From Agromyces sp. Soil535 (lineage in GTDB: Bacteria > Actinomycetota > Actinomycetes > Actinomycetales > Microbacteriaceae): a DNA stretch of 64,000 bases. The stretch is from positions 124,555-188,554 of the forward strand of contig NZ_LMRW01000012.1 of NCBI RefSeq assembly GCF_001428255.1, written 5' to 3'. Positions 16,372 to 27,806 of the stretch are shown piece by piece; within the stretch, counting starts at the first letter, position 1; each line of letters begins with the position of its first letter. A program made the translations under genes and the position numbers. Below the pieces are notes generated by a model. That model made no database searches and had not been told where the DNA came from. It saw only the letters and a list, made by a program, of their open reading frames with translations.

Positions 16372-16728
16372 TCAGCGCCAGGCGACCGCGATCACGATGT
16401 TCGCGAACGTGAGCCCGCCGACCGTCCAGAGGGCCCAGCTCGGAGCGGGAGTCTTCTTGCGGTAGACGAAAACGAGCACCGTGATGACGATCGCGATGAG
16501 GAGCTTCACCCCGAGCTTCACGTTGTTCAGGTCGGCCAGGTCGCCGATCTGGATGGTCGCCACGAGGAGGATGCCGGTCACGATCTGCGTGAGCGCGCCG
16601 CGCCACATGATGGGGAGCACGGTGCCCTCACCTGCCGCGATCGCCTTCTGTTGCACCAGGAATCCGCCGAAGAGCATGGCGAGGCCGACGAAGTGCAGGA
16701 TGAGGAGGATGATGCGCAGGACGTCCAT
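16372..16728 (-). CDS. Small four-helix membrane protein, 118 aa
   Basis: Four hydrophobic segments fill almost the whole protein: near residues 3-24 (MDVLRIILLILHFVGLAMLF), 38-58, 70-90 and 96-117. A His in the first helix (ILHFVG) and the short basic loop VYRKKTPAPSW are visible. It resembles unnamed actinobacterial integral membrane proteins; function unknown. The start at 16728 is fixed by TATGCT ending 6 nt upstream; a longer frame upstream has no signal. It ends before a strong terminator. Confidence 0.7.
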   Translation of the reverse strand: MDVLRIILLILHFVGLAMLFGGFLVQQKAIAAGEGTVLPIMWRGALTQIVTGILLVATIQIGDLADLNNVKLGVKLLIAIVITVLVFVYRKKTPAPSWALWTVGGLTFANIVIAVAWR

Positions 16729-16734
16729 GCCACG

Positions 16735-16740
16735 AGCATA
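16735..16740 (-). promoter_or_regulatory. -10-like element TATGCT, leaderless membrane protein gene
   Basis: TATGCT on the minus strand, then 6 nt, then the ATG at 16728. Confidence 0.55.
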
Positions 16741-16816
16741 GGAGCCGCGCGTTCCCCGGCACCAGCCGAACGGGACCCTGTCGGGCGAAATCAATCGAAG
16801 GTCGGATGCCGGGCGC

Positions 16817-17287
16817 TCAGCGCCAGACCGAGCTCAGCGCCCGAGCAGTCGCCACGGCCGCCTCGGCCGCCTCGCGCCCCTTGTCCTCCTTGGAGCCGGG
16901 GAGCCCGGCCCGGTCCAGCCCCTGCTGTTCGTCATCGAGCGTGAGCACCCCGAACCCGACCGGCTTGCCCGTGTCGAGCGCGACTCGCGTGAGCCCATCG
17001 GTCGCCGCCGACGACACGTACTCGAAGTGGGGCGTGCCGCCGCGGATGATCACGCCGAGCGCGACCACCGCGTCGGCGCCCGCTTCGAGGGCCGCCTTCG
17101 CCACGACGGGGAGCTCGAAGCTGCCGGGCACGCGCAGGAGGTCGAAGGAGGCTCCGGATGCCTCGAGCGCACGGGTCGCGCCCGCGATCAGGCCGTCCGT
17201 GATCTCGTCGTGCCAGCTGCCGGCGACGATCACGACCCGGAGGCCGGTACCGTCGACGTCGAGCTCGGGGGAGCCTGCTCCGCTCAT
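16817..17287 (-). CDS. ribH: 6,7-dimethyl-8-ribityllumazine synthase
   Basis: Condenses 5-amino-6-ribitylaminouracil with 3,4-dihydroxy-2-butanone 4-phosphate, the penultimate step of riboflavin synthesis. The 156-residue product shows [35 protein letters not shown] and [20 protein letters not shown], all core lumazine synthase motifs, with the active-site His in the last. Its ATG overlaps the ribBA stop codon (ATGA). It is the last gene of the riboswitch-controlled rib operon. Confidence 0.96.
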   Translation of the reverse strand: MSGAGSPELDVDGTGLRVVIVAGSWHDEITDGLIAGATRALEASGASFDLLRVPGSFELPVVAKAALEAGADAVVALGVIIRGGTPHFEYVSSAATDGLTRVALDTGKPVGFGVLTLDDEQQGLDRAGLPGSKEDKGREAAEAAVATARALSSVWR

Positions 17288-18588
17288 GATGCGTGTCCTT
17301 TCAGGAGGGCCTCAGCCGCGGCATCCGTCAGCTGGTGGTCGTCGATCGCGTGCCCCATTCGGCGGCGCTTCGTGTCGAGGTACTCCGTGTTGCCCGCGCC
17401 GACGCCGACGACGAGGGGCACGCGCTCCGCGACGCGGATGCCGTGCGCCTCGAGCTGGCGCACCTTCTCGGGATTGTTGGTGAGCAGGCGCACGGTCTCG
17501 ACGCCGAGATCGGCGAGGATCGCCGTGGCTGCGCCGTAGTCGCGCGCGTCGATCGGCAGCCCGAGCGCCACGTTGGCGTCGAGGGTGTCGAGGCCGTCCT
17601 CCTGCAGCCGGTAGGCGCGGAGCTTGTTGATGAGGCCGATGCCACGGCCCTCGTGGCCGCGCAGGTACACCACGACGCCGCCGACGTCCTGGATCTCGTC
17701 GAGCGCGGCGTCGAGCTGCGGGCCGCACTCGCATTTCAGCGACCCGAACGCCTCGCCCGTGAGGCACTCGGAGTGCACCCGCACGATCGCGCCCGCTGGG
17801 TCGTTCGCGGGATCGCCCGCGATGAACGCGACGTGGTCGGCCCCGGTGTTGCGGTCGCGGTAGGCGCGCACCCTGAACATGCCGTGCTCCGTCGGCAGTG
17901 CGGTCTCGACCTCGAACGCGACCCGCGAGGACTCCGGAACGGCGGCCGGCGCGACGACCGCGCCGAGGGCGTGGCCGGGGTGCCATTCGTCCATCCACTC
18001 GATGAGCGCCGCGACCGTCGTGACAGGAAGCCCGTCGCGCGCCCCGAGCTCGATGAGCCCCGGCAGGCGCATCATCTCGCCGTCGTCGGCCACGATCTCG
18101 CCGATCACGCCGACGGGGGAGAGCCCGGCGAGCAGCATCAGGTCGACCGCCGCCTCGGTGTGGCCGGCGCGCTCGCGCACGCCGCCGTCGACGGCGCGCA
18201 GGGGCAGGATGTGGCCGGGCCGGATGAGCCGCTCGGGCGTCGAGGCGGCGTCGGCGAGCACCCGCAGCGTGTGGGCGCGGTCCGCCGCGCTGATGCCGGT
18301 CGACGTGCGATCGGCGGCGTCGACCGAGATCGTGTAGGCCGTCCCTCGCACGTCCTCGTTGCGTTCGGTCATGAGCGGGAGCTCGAGGCGGTCGGCGACC
18401 GCGTTCGGCATCGGCGCGCAGAGGAAGCCGCTCGTGTGGCGCACCATCCACGCGATCCACTCCTGGGTCGCGAACTCGGCGGCCATGATCGCATCGCCCT
18501 CGTTCTCGCGTGCCTCGTCGTCTGCGACGATCACGGGCTTGCCGGCGCGCAGCGCCTCGAGCACCTCGGGGATCGTGGCGAGGCTCAT
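17284..18588 (-). CDS. ribBA: Bifunctional 3,4-dihydroxy-2-butanone-4-phosphate synthase / GTP cyclohydrolase II
   Basis: A 434-residue fusion supplying both precursors of riboflavin. Residues about 1-200 are the RibB domain ([20 protein letters not shown], then [10 protein letters not shown] and [12 protein letters not shown]). The rest is the RibA domain with the zinc Cys cluster in [20 protein letters not shown], the GTP-binding [20 protein letters not shown] and RLLTNNPEK. The ATG at 18588 overlaps the ribE stop (ATGA) and GGGAGG lies just upstream. Both domains appear complete, unlike fusions in which one half has decayed. Confidence 0.96.
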   Translation of the reverse strand: MSLATIPEVLEALRAGKPVIVADDEARENEGDAIMAAEFATQEWIAWMVRHTSGFLCAPMPNAVADRLELPLMTERNEDVRGTAYTISVDAADRTSTGISAADRAHTLRVLADAASTPERLIRPGHILPLRAVDGGVRERAGHTEAAVDLMLLAGLSPVGVIGEIVADDGEMMRLPGLIELGARDGLPVTTVAALIEWMDEWHPGHALGAVVAPAAVPESSRVAFEVETALPTEHGMFRVRAYRDRNTGADHVAFIAGDPANDPAGAIVRVHSECLTGEAFGSLKCECGPQLDAALDEIQDVGGVVVYLRGHEGRGIGLINKLRAYRLQEDGLDTLDANVALGLPIDARDYGAATAILADLGVETVRLLTNNPEKVRQLEAHGIRVAERVPLVVGVGAGNTEYLDTKRRRMGHAIDDHQLTDAAAEALLKGHAS

Positions 18589-19250
18589 GCGAGCCTCCCC
18601 GCTCCGGTGGCGACCGGTTCGGCGAGCGACGAGGGCAGCGAGCGGTGCGCGTCGAGGCGCAGCATCCGCTCGACGTGCCGGGCGAGGATGTCGGTCTCGA
18701 GGTTCACGAGGTCGCCGACCTCGAGCCGGCCTAGGGTCGTGGCGGTGAGCGTCTCCGGGATGAGCGACACCTCGAACCACGAGCCAGCGGGCTCGTCGCC
18801 GAGCGCGCTCACGGTGAGCGAGACGCCGTCGACCGCGATCGACCCCTTGTCCACCACGAGCGGGGCGTGCGCCTCGTCGAGCGAGAAGCGGATGACGCGC
18901 CACGCGTCGCCCGGGCGGATTTCGAGCACGCGCGCGGTTCCGTCGATGTGGCCCTGCACGATGTGGCCGCCGAGCCGGTCTCCGACGAGGGCCGCGCGTT
19001 CGAGGTTGACCTCGAGGCCCTCGTGGGCGGCGTCGAACGTCGACATTTCGAGGGTCTGCGCCATGACGTCGGCGGTGAACGACTCGGCGTCGAACTCGAC
19101 GACGGTGAGGCACACGCCCGAGACGGCGATGGAGTCGCCGTGCTTCACGCCCTGCAAGGCGAGCGGCCCGCGCACGGTGAGGCGCGCGGCATCCGCGCTC
19201 CGCTCGACGCGCGTGACGGTGCCGAGCTCCTCGATGATTCCGGTGAACAT
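18585..19250 (-). CDS. ribE: Riboflavin synthase, alpha subunit
   Basis: Dismutates two lumazines to riboflavin plus the pyrimidine. The 221-residue product begins MFTGIIEELGTVTRVE, the near-invariant start of the family. Two lumazine-binding repeats are visible: the first has KHGDSIAVSGVCLTVVEF and the second VVDKGSIAVDGVSLTVSALG. The start at 19250 excludes a longer upstream frame that overlaps ribD. It sits 1 nt after ribD and overlaps ribBA by 4 nt. Confidence 0.95.
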   Translation of the reverse strand: MFTGIIEELGTVTRVERSADAARLTVRGPLALQGVKHGDSIAVSGVCLTVVEFDAESFTADVMAQTLEMSTFDAAHEGLEVNLERAALVGDRLGGHIVQGHIDGTARVLEIRPGDAWRVIRFSLDEAHAPLVVDKGSIAVDGVSLTVSALGDEPAGSWFEVSLIPETLTATTLGRLEVGDLVNLETDILARHVERMLRLDAHRSLPSSLAEPVATGAGRLA

Positions 19251-19251
19251 G

Positions 19252-20292
19252 TCAGTTCCCTTCGGTCGGTCTGGGGTGGGCGACGACGAGCAGGTCGTCG
19301 CCGAGCCGCTCGACGGCGGCGAAGTCGAAGCGTCGGGCATCGGTGATGGTCGCGATGCCGAGGTCGTCGATCGCGACCCTGTGCCCGCCGAGCAGGACGG
19401 GCGCGAAGTACACCAGCAGCTCGTCGACGAGGCCCGCGGCGAGGAACGCGCTCGCGAGGGTCGGCCCGCCCTCGACGAAGAGCGAGCGGATGCCGCGGAC
19501 CTGCAGCTCGTGCAGGTCGGCTGCCAGGTCGGCGCCCTCGACGAAGACGGGGGCGTGCGGATGCCGCGTGAGCGCCGCGTCGGCAGGAACGGGGCGCCGC
19601 CCGAACACGACGGGGATCGGCTGCGCGTCGAAGAACTCGCCGCCGGGGGCGCGGGCCGTGAGCGCGGGGTCGTCGGCGAAGACGGTGCCGGTGCCGACCG
19701 CGATGGCGTCGGCGGCGGCGCGGCGACGGTGCACGTCGGCGCGCGCGGCGGGGCCGGTGATCCACTGGCTCGAGCCGTCGGATGCCGCAGCGCGGCCGTC
19801 GAGGCTCGCCGCCCACTTCACGGTCACGCGCGGACGACGGTGCCGGGCGGCGAAGAGCCAGTCGTCGAGCATCGCCTCGACCTCCTCGGCGAGCACGCCG
19901 CCCGTGACGTCGACGCCGGCGGCGCGGAGGCGCTCGGCGCCGCCCGCGGAGTGGTCGCCCGGATCGGCGACGGAGTAGACGACGCGGCTGACGCCGGCAT
20001 CGATGAGCGCGACCGCGCAGGGACCGGTTCGCCCGGTGTGGTTGCACGGCTCGAGCGTGACGACGACGACCGCGCCCTCTGCGGCACCCGGGGCGAGCTT
20101 CGCGAGCGCGTCGACCTCGGCGTGGGGGGTTCCGGCGCCGCGGTGCCATCCCTCGGCGAGCACGTCGCCGTGCGGCGAGAGGATGACGCAGCCGACGCGC
20201 GGGTTCACGCCGCGGGCGGGGCCGCGTGCGGCCAGCTCGAGGGCGCGGCGCATGGCGGCGGCATCCGCCATCGTGTGCTCACCCGTGGTCAT
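19252..20292 (-). CDS. ribD: Bifunctional riboflavin deaminase/reductase
   Basis: Carries out the deamination and reduction steps after GTP cyclohydrolase II. Of 346 residues the first about 150 are the zinc deaminase (TPHAEVDALAKL, then TLEPCNHTGRTGPCAVALID), and the rest is the DHFR-like reductase (VTVKWAASLDGRAAASDGSS, FVEGGPTLASAFL). The ATG at 20292 has AGGA 6 nt upstream; an in-frame ATG at 20271 is the alternative. It is the first gene of the rib operon, behind the FMN riboswitch. Confidence 0.94.
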   Translation of the reverse strand: MTTGEHTMADAAAMRRALELAARGPARGVNPRVGCVILSPHGDVLAEGWHRGAGTPHAEVDALAKLAPGAAEGAVVVVTLEPCNHTGRTGPCAVALIDAGVSRVVYSVADPGDHSAGGAERLRAAGVDVTGGVLAEEVEAMLDDWLFAARHRRPRVTVKWAASLDGRAAASDGSSQWITGPAARADVHRRRAAADAIAVGTGTVFADDPALTARAPGGEFFDAQPIPVVFGRRPVPADAALTRHPHAPVFVEGADLAADLHELQVRGIRSLFVEGGPTLASAFLAAGLVDELLVYFAPVLLGGHRVAIDDLGIATITDARRFDFAAVERLGDDLLVVAHPRPTEGN

Positions 20293-20330
20293 CCCGCGTC
20301 CTGTCCTCAGGGCTCCGGGGGATGCATCGG

Positions 20331-20361
20331 CGATGCCGCGGTGTCCATCACCTCGGCATCG
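20331..20361 (-). promoter_or_regulatory. Hairpin between FMN aptamer and ribD, possible expression platform
   Basis: 20331-20343 pairs with 20349-20361 (12 of 13 pairs, loop TCCAT) about 40 nt upstream of the ribD start. It could be the riboswitch terminator or part of a switch that hides the ribosome binding site; there is no T-tract. Confidence 0.45.
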
Positions 20362-20388
20362 ACTGCGCACAGCGCAGCCGACACGTGC

Positions 20389-20523
20389 CGCCTCCCATCC
20401 GGACTTTCACCGTCGGTACCGGAATTCCACCGGTTCAACCGCTCGCCCGAGACCTGTCGGCCTCGTGCTCGCAGCTCGCGGACTGTCACCGCCGGTTCGG
20501 AATTACACCGACCCCGGAGCACG
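20389..20523 (-). promoter_or_regulatory. FMN riboswitch (RFN element)
   Basis: On the minus strand the conserved RFN blocks appear in order: GGTCGGTGTAATTCCGAACC, GGCGGTGACAGTCCGCGAGC, GAACCGGTGGAATTCCGGTA, CCGACGGTGAAAGTCCGGAT and the closing GGGAGGCGG. It binds FMN and represses the downstream ribD-ribE-ribBA-ribH operon when FMN is plentiful. Confidence 0.95.
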
Positions 20524-20535
20524 TTTCTCGTGTCG

Positions 20536-20541
20536 ATTCTA
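20536..20541 (-). promoter_or_regulatory. -10 element TAGAAT of the rib operon
   Basis: TAGAAT on the minus strand lies about 13 nt before the RFN element, the expected place for transcription to begin. The -35 is not convincing. Confidence 0.5.
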
Positions 20542-20638
20542 GGTCAACGCGTACGCGGGCGGGCTATTCCCGTCACGAGCGGGGGCAGAGGCTATGCCGC
20601 GACGCCGGTCCGCGAGCGAGCCCGGCCCGTTCTCGCGT

Positions 20639-21391
20639 TCAGCGCGCGAGGCGCGGCACCAGTTGACCGGCGAGTTCATCGAGGCCGCGGATCTCCAGCA
20701 CGCCCGCCTCGACGGCTTCGGCCGCTTCGTCGACGGGCGGCCGGACGGCATGGCGATTGAGCCACACGCCGACCAGGCCTGCGCGGGCCGCCCCGATGGC
20801 GTCGGTGCGCAGGCGGTCGCCGACGTACGCCGCGGCTGAGACGGGGGCGGTGCGGCGGAAGCGCTCGAGCGCGTCGAGGAAGATCCCCGGCTCGGGCTTC
20901 GCGATGCCGACCTCGGCCGAGGCGACCACATGCTCCACCCGCCCGTCCAGGGCGAGCCGCACGATCTTGGCCATCTGGTACTCGAGTTCGCCGTTCGTGA
21001 CGATGCCGAACCGCACACGCGGCAGGAAGACGGCGAGGGCGTCGAGTGCGGGCAGCACGTCGTCGTGCAGCATCCACGAGTCGCGGTAGTGCCGGAAGTA
21101 CTCGGCGAACCACTCGCTCGCCGCGGGATCGTCGAGTTCGTCGCCGAACTCGCGCGCGAAGGCTGCCGCCCTGGCACGGCGCTGGTCCTCGAAGCTCAGC
21201 CGGCCACCGAGGTATGCCGTGTAGTGCTCCTCCTCGAGCTCGTGCCACCGGCGTGCCGCGGCTCGCTCGTCGCCGTCGTATGCGCGTTCGCGCATGTAAC
21301 GCACGATGCCCTCCGCCACGGCCTCACGATGGGCCATGAGCGTGTCGTCGAGGTCGAACAGCACCACCGGACCCGTGACGGCGGCGCTCAT
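20639..21391 (-). CDS. HAD-superfamily hydrolase
   Basis: A 250-residue haloacid dehalogenase-like phosphatase with all four motifs: VVLFDLDDTLM (nucleophile Asp), GIVTNGE, EVGIAKPEPGIFLDALE and AYVGDRLRTDAIGAARAG. The helical cap between residues 20 and 90 is of the YjjG/2-haloacid dehalogenase type. YjjG-like enzymes remove phosphate from non-canonical pyrimidine nucleotides, but the substrate here is not certain. Its ATG shares one base with the GNAT stop codon (TGATG), so it is coupled to that gene. Confidence 0.85.
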   Translation of the reverse strand: MSAAVTGPVVLFDLDDTLMAHREAVAEGIVRYMRERAYDGDERAAARRWHELEEEHYTAYLGGRLSFEDQRRARAAAFAREFGDELDDPAASEWFAEYFRHYRDSWMLHDDVLPALDALAVFLPRVRFGIVTNGELEYQMAKIVRLALDGRVEHVVASAEVGIAKPEPGIFLDALERFRRTAPVSAAAYVGDRLRTDAIGAARAGLVGVWLNRHAVRPPVDEAAEAVEAGVLEIRGLDELAGQLVPRLAR

Positions 21392-21966
21392 CACGGCCCC
21401 CCGAGGATCGATGCCCAGCTGGCGTGGGCTTCCGGGTCGACCGGCGACGTGCGTACGGCGTGCCATGCGGGCAGCGTGCCCCCGTCGCGGGTCGGGACGG
21501 TCGGGTCGGTCGGCTCGATGCGGCGGAAGCCCACGGCTCGCGCGACCCGCGCGGAGGCGAGGTTGCCTTCCACGGCTCGCCACATCAGCGACCTCGCGCC
21601 CCGGATGCCGCCACCGAGCACCCACTCCGCCACGGCGAGGGCAGCCTCGCTCATGAAGCCCGACCCGCGGTGGGCCGCGCCCATCCAGTAGCCGAGCTCG
21701 TGCTGCGCCTCGCGCACGCTGATCATGCCGAGGAGCGCTCCGCCCTCCGAGGCGCGGATCGCCCAGGTCAGCTCGGCCCCACTCGCCCACGAGTCGGGCA
21801 CGTACGTGCCAAGGAACGCCTCGGCGTCGGCGCGGGCGTACGGCCACGGTGTCGTGAGGTACCGCTCGAATAGGGGATCCTGGCAGTAGGCGGTGACGAG
21901 GTCGGCATCGGCGAGCGTCGGCTCGTCGAGGACGAGTCGCGGCGTGCGGAGGTCGACGGGTCGCAC
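21391..21966 (-). CDS. GNAT-family acetyltransferase (RimJ/RimL type)
   Basis: A 191-residue protein with the pattern of ribosomal-protein-alanine acetyltransferase relatives: LRTPRLVLDEPTLADADLVT at the N-terminus, GMISVREAQHELGYWMGAAH, RGSGFMSEAALAVAEWVL (acetyl-CoA site) and SARVARAVGFRRIE. The GTG at 21966 lies 1-2 nt after the trpS stop and is the natural start. The operon order trpS-GNAT-HAD does not reveal a target. Confidence 0.8.
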   Translation of the reverse strand: MRPVDLRTPRLVLDEPTLADADLVTAYCQDPLFERYLTTPWPYARADAEAFLGTYVPDSWASGAELTWAIRASEGGALLGMISVREAQHELGYWMGAAHRGSGFMSEAALAVAEWVLGGGIRGARSLMWRAVEGNLASARVARAVGFRRIEPTDPTVPTRDGGTLPAWHAVRTSPVDPEAHASWASILGGP

Positions 21967-21967
21967 G

Positions 21968-23846
<1,879 letters not shown>

Positions 23847-23853
23847 GCCTCCG

Positions 23854-23859
23854 ATCCTA
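23854..23859 (-). promoter_or_regulatory. -10-like element TAGGAT, leaderless xth
   Basis: TAGGAT on the minus strand, then 7 nt, then the ATG at 23846. Confidence 0.45.
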
Positions 23860-25164
23860 CGGGAGCCCTCCGACGTCCTCTCGCGCCGCTGCCGGCGCGA
23901 TCGCCGCCTCCGCGCGGGCCAGCTCGTCCTCGGCACGTGCGAGCCTGCGGCGTGCGGGGAGCCGCTCCAGCCAGTTCGCGTCGGCGAGCGCCTGCTGCGC
24001 GTCACGGACGCGCACGTGCGCCGCGGTGATGAGCGCGCGTTGCTCGCGAGCCAGCTCCTCGGCGGCGAGCTGCTCCGGCGTGACCCGGCGCAGGGTCTCG
24101 TTGTGGTCGAAGGCCTCCACCGCGATCCAGCTCGCCGCGACGAGGATGACGATGCTCGTCAGCCGGAACCACAGCAGGAGCCCGATGAACACGGTGAACG
24201 TCGCGAGCAGCGGATTCGTGCTCACCCGAGAGACGAGGAACCCGCTCACCAGCTGCAGGACCGTGAGGGCCGCCGAACCGAGCAACGATCCGATCCACAT
24301 GCGGCGCCACGGCATGGTCGCGCCCGACAGGAACCGGAACAGCACGGCGAGGGCGAGGGTGTCGATCGCGAAGATGACTCCGAAGCCGCCCGCCTGCACG
24401 AGGAAGCTCGACCAGCCGGACTCGGTGCCCAGCCCGATGAGCGCGGTGAGCCAGCCGATGAACGAGGTCGTCGCGACGGAGAGCACCGCGGCGATGACCA
24501 GGGCCGTGCCGAAGACGAGTGCGGCGAGGAAGTCGCGCGCCTTCAACAGGACGTAGGCGTGCGCGTCCTTCGGCAGTCCGAAGATGCTGCGGACCGCCAG
24601 TCGCGAGTAGGTGACCCATCCGATGGCAGTCCAGATGAGGCCCGCGAGTGCCACGGCGCCGGTGAGGCCGAACAGGCTCGTGCTCGACGACGCGATCTCG
24701 ATGAGGTCCTCCGTCGCGATGATGCCGTCGTCGCCGATGAGGCCGGGCGCGTACGTGTTCAGCAGGGTCACGAAGGCGTTCAGTGTCTGCGTGTTGGACG
24801 TGAGCCAGATCCCCGCCACCGCGAACACGACGTAGACGGCCGCGAAGATGGCGAACAGCGCCTGGTAGCTCATGCCCGATGACAGCAGGAAACCGTTGCG
24901 GATGAGGAAATAGCGCCAGACCCGCACCGGGAACAGCGCCATCGTCCTGTGGGTGAGCGTCGTGACCTTGCCGATCGGCTCCTCGAACCGGTCGCGGATC
25001 GGCTGGCTGAACGCGTCGAAGCGATCGTGCCCGGTGGGCTCGACGCCCTCCGGATGTCCCGAGTCGCCCCCGTTCGCGCCGACGGCGCCGCCGGCCAGCG
25101 ACGCGGCAGTTTCGGCCCCACGACCGGCGCCGTGGCGGTCGTCCGCTGGCGTGCGTTCGCTCAC
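23857..25164 (-). CDS. YihY/BrkB family inner-membrane protein
   Basis: A 435-residue protein. Residues about 90-370 hold six hydrophobic segments with the typical YhjD/BrkB start RNGFLLSSGMSYQALFAIFA. The cytoplasmic C-terminus is a charged, probably coiled region (RARVRDAQQALADANWLERL…). These proteins were once miscalled ribonuclease BN and their function is unknown. The GTG at 25164 has TACGCT ending 6 nt upstream and no ribosome binding site. It stands between sdhB and xth on the same strand. Confidence 0.85.
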   Translation of the reverse strand: MSERTPADDRHGAGRGAETAASLAGGAVGANGGDSGHPEGVEPTGHDRFDAFSQPIRDRFEEPIGKVTTLTHRTMALFPVRVWRYFLIRNGFLLSSGMSYQALFAIFAAVYVVFAVAGIWLTSNTQTLNAFVTLLNTYAPGLIGDDGIIATEDLIEIASSSTSLFGLTGAVALAGLIWTAIGWVTYSRLAVRSIFGLPKDAHAYVLLKARDFLAALVFGTALVIAAVLSVATTSFIGWLTALIGLGTESGWSSFLVQAGGFGVIFAIDTLALAVLFRFLSGATMPWRRMWIGSLLGSAALTVLQLVSGFLVSRVSTNPLLATFTVFIGLLLWFRLTSIVILVAASWIAVEAFDHNETLRRVTPEQLAAEELAREQRALITAAHVRVRDAQQALADANWLERLPARRRLARAEDELARAEAAIAPAAAREDVGGLP

Positions 25165-25170
25165 GTTCTC

Positions 25171-25176
25171 AGCGTA
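25171..25176 (-). promoter_or_regulatory. -10-like element TACGCT, leaderless YihY gene
   Basis: TACGCT on the minus strand, then 6 nt, then the GTG at 25164. Confidence 0.5.
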
Positions 25177-25230
25177 GCGAGCGCGCCGGCTGCATCCGCG
25201 TCACCGCACTCCGGCCGCCGACGACGTGTG

Positions 25231-25989
25231 TCAGGGCTTGCCGCGCATGATCGCCTGCTTGACCTCGGCGATCGCCTTCGTCACCTCGATGCCGCGCGGG
25301 CACGCGTCGGTGCAGTTGAAGGTCGTGCGGCAGCGCCAGACGCCCTCCTTGTCGTTCAGGATGTCGAGGCGCACGGATGCCGCGTCGTCACGCGAGTCGA
25401 AGATGAACCGGTGCGCGTTCACGATCGCAGCGGGGCCGAAGTACTGGCCGTCGGTCCAGAACACGGGGCACGACGAGGTGCACGCGGCGCAGAGGATGCA
25501 CTTCGTCGTGTCGTCGAAGATCTCGCGCTTGGCGATCGACTGGATGCGCTCCTTGCCCGGCTCGGGCTGCGAGTTCGCGATGAGGAAGGGCTGCACCTCG
25601 CGGTAGCTCGCGAAGAACGGCTCCATGTCGACGACGAGGTCCTTCTCGAGCGGCAGGCCCTTGATCGCCTCGACGTAGATGGGCTTCGAGATGTCGAGGT
25701 CCTTGATGAGGGTCTTGCAGGCCAGCCGGTTTCGGCCGTTGATGCGCATGGCGTCGGAGCCGCAGATGCCGTGCGCGCACGACCTGCGGAACGTGAGCGA
25801 ACCGTCCTGCTCCCACTTGATCTTGTGCAGCGCGTCGAGCACGCGGTCGGTCGCGTACATCTCGACGTCGAAGTCCTGCCAGCGCGGCTCGGTGTCGACG
25901 TCGGGGTCGAAGCGGCGGATCAGGAAGGTGACGGTGAACGACTGGATCGCGGCATCCGTCGGCTGCGCCTCGAGCGTGGCGGGGGTCAC
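25231..25989 (-). CDS. sdhB: Succinate dehydrogenase iron-sulfur subunit
   Basis: A 252-residue subunit carrying three clusters: the [2Fe-2S] ligands in RSCAHGICGSDAM and NRLAC, the [4Fe-4S] set CILCAACTSSCP and the [3Fe-4S] Cys in RTTFNCTDACPRGIEVT. It passes electrons from the SdhA flavin to the membrane quinone site. The GTG at 25989 follows the sdhA stop by one base. It is the last gene of sdhCDAB. Confidence 0.97.
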   Translation of the reverse strand: MTPATLEAQPTDAAIQSFTVTFLIRRFDPDVDTEPRWQDFDVEMYATDRVLDALHKIKWEQDGSLTFRRSCAHGICGSDAMRINGRNRLACKTLIKDLDISKPIYVEAIKGLPLEKDLVVDMEPFFASYREVQPFLIANSQPEPGKERIQSIAKREIFDDTTKCILCAACTSSCPVFWTDGQYFGPAAIVNAHRFIFDSRDDAASVRLDILNDKEGVWRCRTTFNCTDACPRGIEVTKAIAEVKQAIMRGKP

Positions 25990-25990
25990 G

Positions 25991-27799
25991 TCAGTACTTC
26001 CTCTCCATCGGCTGGTAGCGGGTGACGGTCACGGGTTTCCAATCGAGCCGGATGTGGTCGGCGGCATCCGAGGAGTGCGCGTCGCCCGAGAGGTACGCCA
26101 TCGTGTGCAGCATGTAGTGCTCGTCGTCGCGGTTCGGGAAGTCGTCGCGCATGTGGCCGCCGCGGCTCTCCTCGCGATTGCGGGCCGAGAACACGACGAC
26201 CTCGGCGAGGTCGAGGAGGAAGCCGAGCTCGACGGCCTCGAGCAGGTCGGTGTTGAACCGCTTCCCCTTGTCTTGGACTGCGACGTTGCGGTAGCGCTCG
26301 CGGAGCGAGGCGATGACGTTCGTGACGTGGGCGAGCGACTCGTCGGTGCGGAACACCTGGGCGTTCCGGTCCATCTCGTCTTGGAGCTCCTTGCGGATCG
26401 CGCCGATGCGCTCGGTGCCGTTCGACACGCGCAGCTGCTCGAGCATGTCGCGCACCGCGGCTGCCGGGTCGTCGGGCAGCGGCGTGAAGTCGACGCCCTT
26501 CACGTACTCGACCGCGTTGCGGCCGGCACGCTTGCCGAACACGTTGATGTCGAGGAGGGAGTTCGTGCCGAGGCGGTTCGAGCCGTGCACCGAGACGCAT
26601 GCGCACTCGCCGGCGGCGTAGAGGCCGGGCACCACGGTGGTGTTGTCGCGCAGCACTTCCGCGGCCACGTTCGTGGGGATGCCGCCCATCGCGTAGTGCG
26701 CGGTGGGCATGACGGGCACGGGCTCGTACACGGGGTCGACGCCGAGGTAGGTGCGTGCGAACTCGGTGATGTCGGGCAGCTTGGTCTCGAGCACCTCCGC
26801 GCCGAGATGGGTGCAGTCGAGGAGGACGTAGTCCTTGTGCGGGCCGGCGCCTCGGCCCTCTGCGACCTCCTGGACCATGCAGCGCGAGACGATGTCGCGG
26901 GGTGCGAGGTCCTTGATGGTGGGCGCGTAGCGCTCCATGAACCGCTCGCCCGAGGAATTGCGCAGGATCGCACCCTCGCCGCGGGCGCCCTCGGTGAGGA
27001 GGATGCCGAGGCCTGCGAGACCGGTGGGGTGGAACTGGAAGAACTCCATGTCCTCGAGCGGCAGGCCCTTGCGCCAGATGATGCCGACGCCGTCTCCCGT
27101 GAGGGTGTGCGCGTTCGACGTGGTCTTGTAGATCTTGCCGAAGCCGCCGGTCGCGAAGATGATCGCCTTCGCCTGGAAGATGTGCAGCTCGCCAGAGGCG
27201 AGGTCGTACGCGACGATGCCCGACGGCTGCTCGACGCCGTCGACGTCGGTCATCACGAGGTCGAGGGCGTAGTACTCGTTGTAGAACTCGATGCCCAGCT
27301 TCACGCAGTTCTGGAACAGCGTCTGCAGGATCATGTGGCCGGTGCGGTCGGCCGCGTAGCACGCGCGGCGGACGGGTGCCTTGCCGTGGTCGCGCGTGTG
27401 GCCGCCGAAGCGGCGCTGGTCGATCTTGCCCTCGGGCGTGCGGTTGAAGGGCAGGCCCATGTTCTCGAGGTCGATGACCGCGTCGATGGCCTCCTTCGCG
27501 AGGATCTCCGCGGCGTCCTGGTCCACCAGGTAGTCGCCGCCCTTGATGGTGTCGAAGGTGTGCCACTCCCAGCTGTCCTCCTCGACGTTCGCGAGCGCCG
27601 CGGCCATGCCGCCCTGCGCCGCGCCCGTGTGCGAGCGGGTGGGGTAGAGCTTCGAGATGACCGCCGTCTTCGCGCCCGGCCCGGCCTCGATCGCCGCCCG
27701 CATCCCAGCGCCGCCGGCGCCGACGATGACGATGTCGTACTGGTGGTAGTGGACGCCGTCGACGACCTTCGTCTCGACGTGGGCGCTCTCGGAATTCAC
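25991..27799 (-). CDS. sdhA: Succinate dehydrogenase flavoprotein subunit
   Basis: A 602-residue catalytic subunit that oxidises succinate to fumarate. The dinucleotide fold is [15 protein letters not shown], the covalent-FAD His lies in [16 protein letters not shown], and the substrate region includes [18 protein letters not shown]. The GTG at 27799 follows AGGAG, which overlaps the sdhD stop codon region. It belongs to the sdhCDAB operon, with type-A-like two-subunit membrane anchors. Confidence 0.97.
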   Translation of the reverse strand: MNSESAHVETKVVDGVHYHQYDIVIVGAGGAGMRAAIEAGPGAKTAVISKLYPTRSHTGAAQGGMAAALANVEEDSWEWHTFDTIKGGDYLVDQDAAEILAKEAIDAVIDLENMGLPFNRTPEGKIDQRRFGGHTRDHGKAPVRRACYAADRTGHMILQTLFQNCVKLGIEFYNEYYALDLVMTDVDGVEQPSGIVAYDLASGELHIFQAKAIIFATGGFGKIYKTTSNAHTLTGDGVGIIWRKGLPLEDMEFFQFHPTGLAGLGILLTEGARGEGAILRNSSGERFMERYAPTIKDLAPRDIVSRCMVQEVAEGRGAGPHKDYVLLDCTHLGAEVLETKLPDITEFARTYLGVDPVYEPVPVMPTAHYAMGGIPTNVAAEVLRDNTTVVPGLYAAGECACVSVHGSNRLGTNSLLDINVFGKRAGRNAVEYVKGVDFTPLPDDPAAAVRDMLEQLRVSNGTERIGAIRKELQDEMDRNAQVFRTDESLAHVTNVIASLRERYRNVAVQDKGKRFNTDLLEAVELGFLLDLAEVVVFSARNREESRGGHMRDDFPNRDDEHYMLHTMAYLSGDAHSSDAADHIRLDWKPVTVTRYQPMERKY

Positions 27800-27806
27800 A
27801 GGTCTC

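Noticed and set aside
17293..20760. A very long plus-strand open frame over the rib operon
   Set aside because: It is antisense to ribH, ribBA, ribE, ribD and the FMN riboswitch, all of which are certain; in DNA this GC-rich, the opposite strand often stays open.
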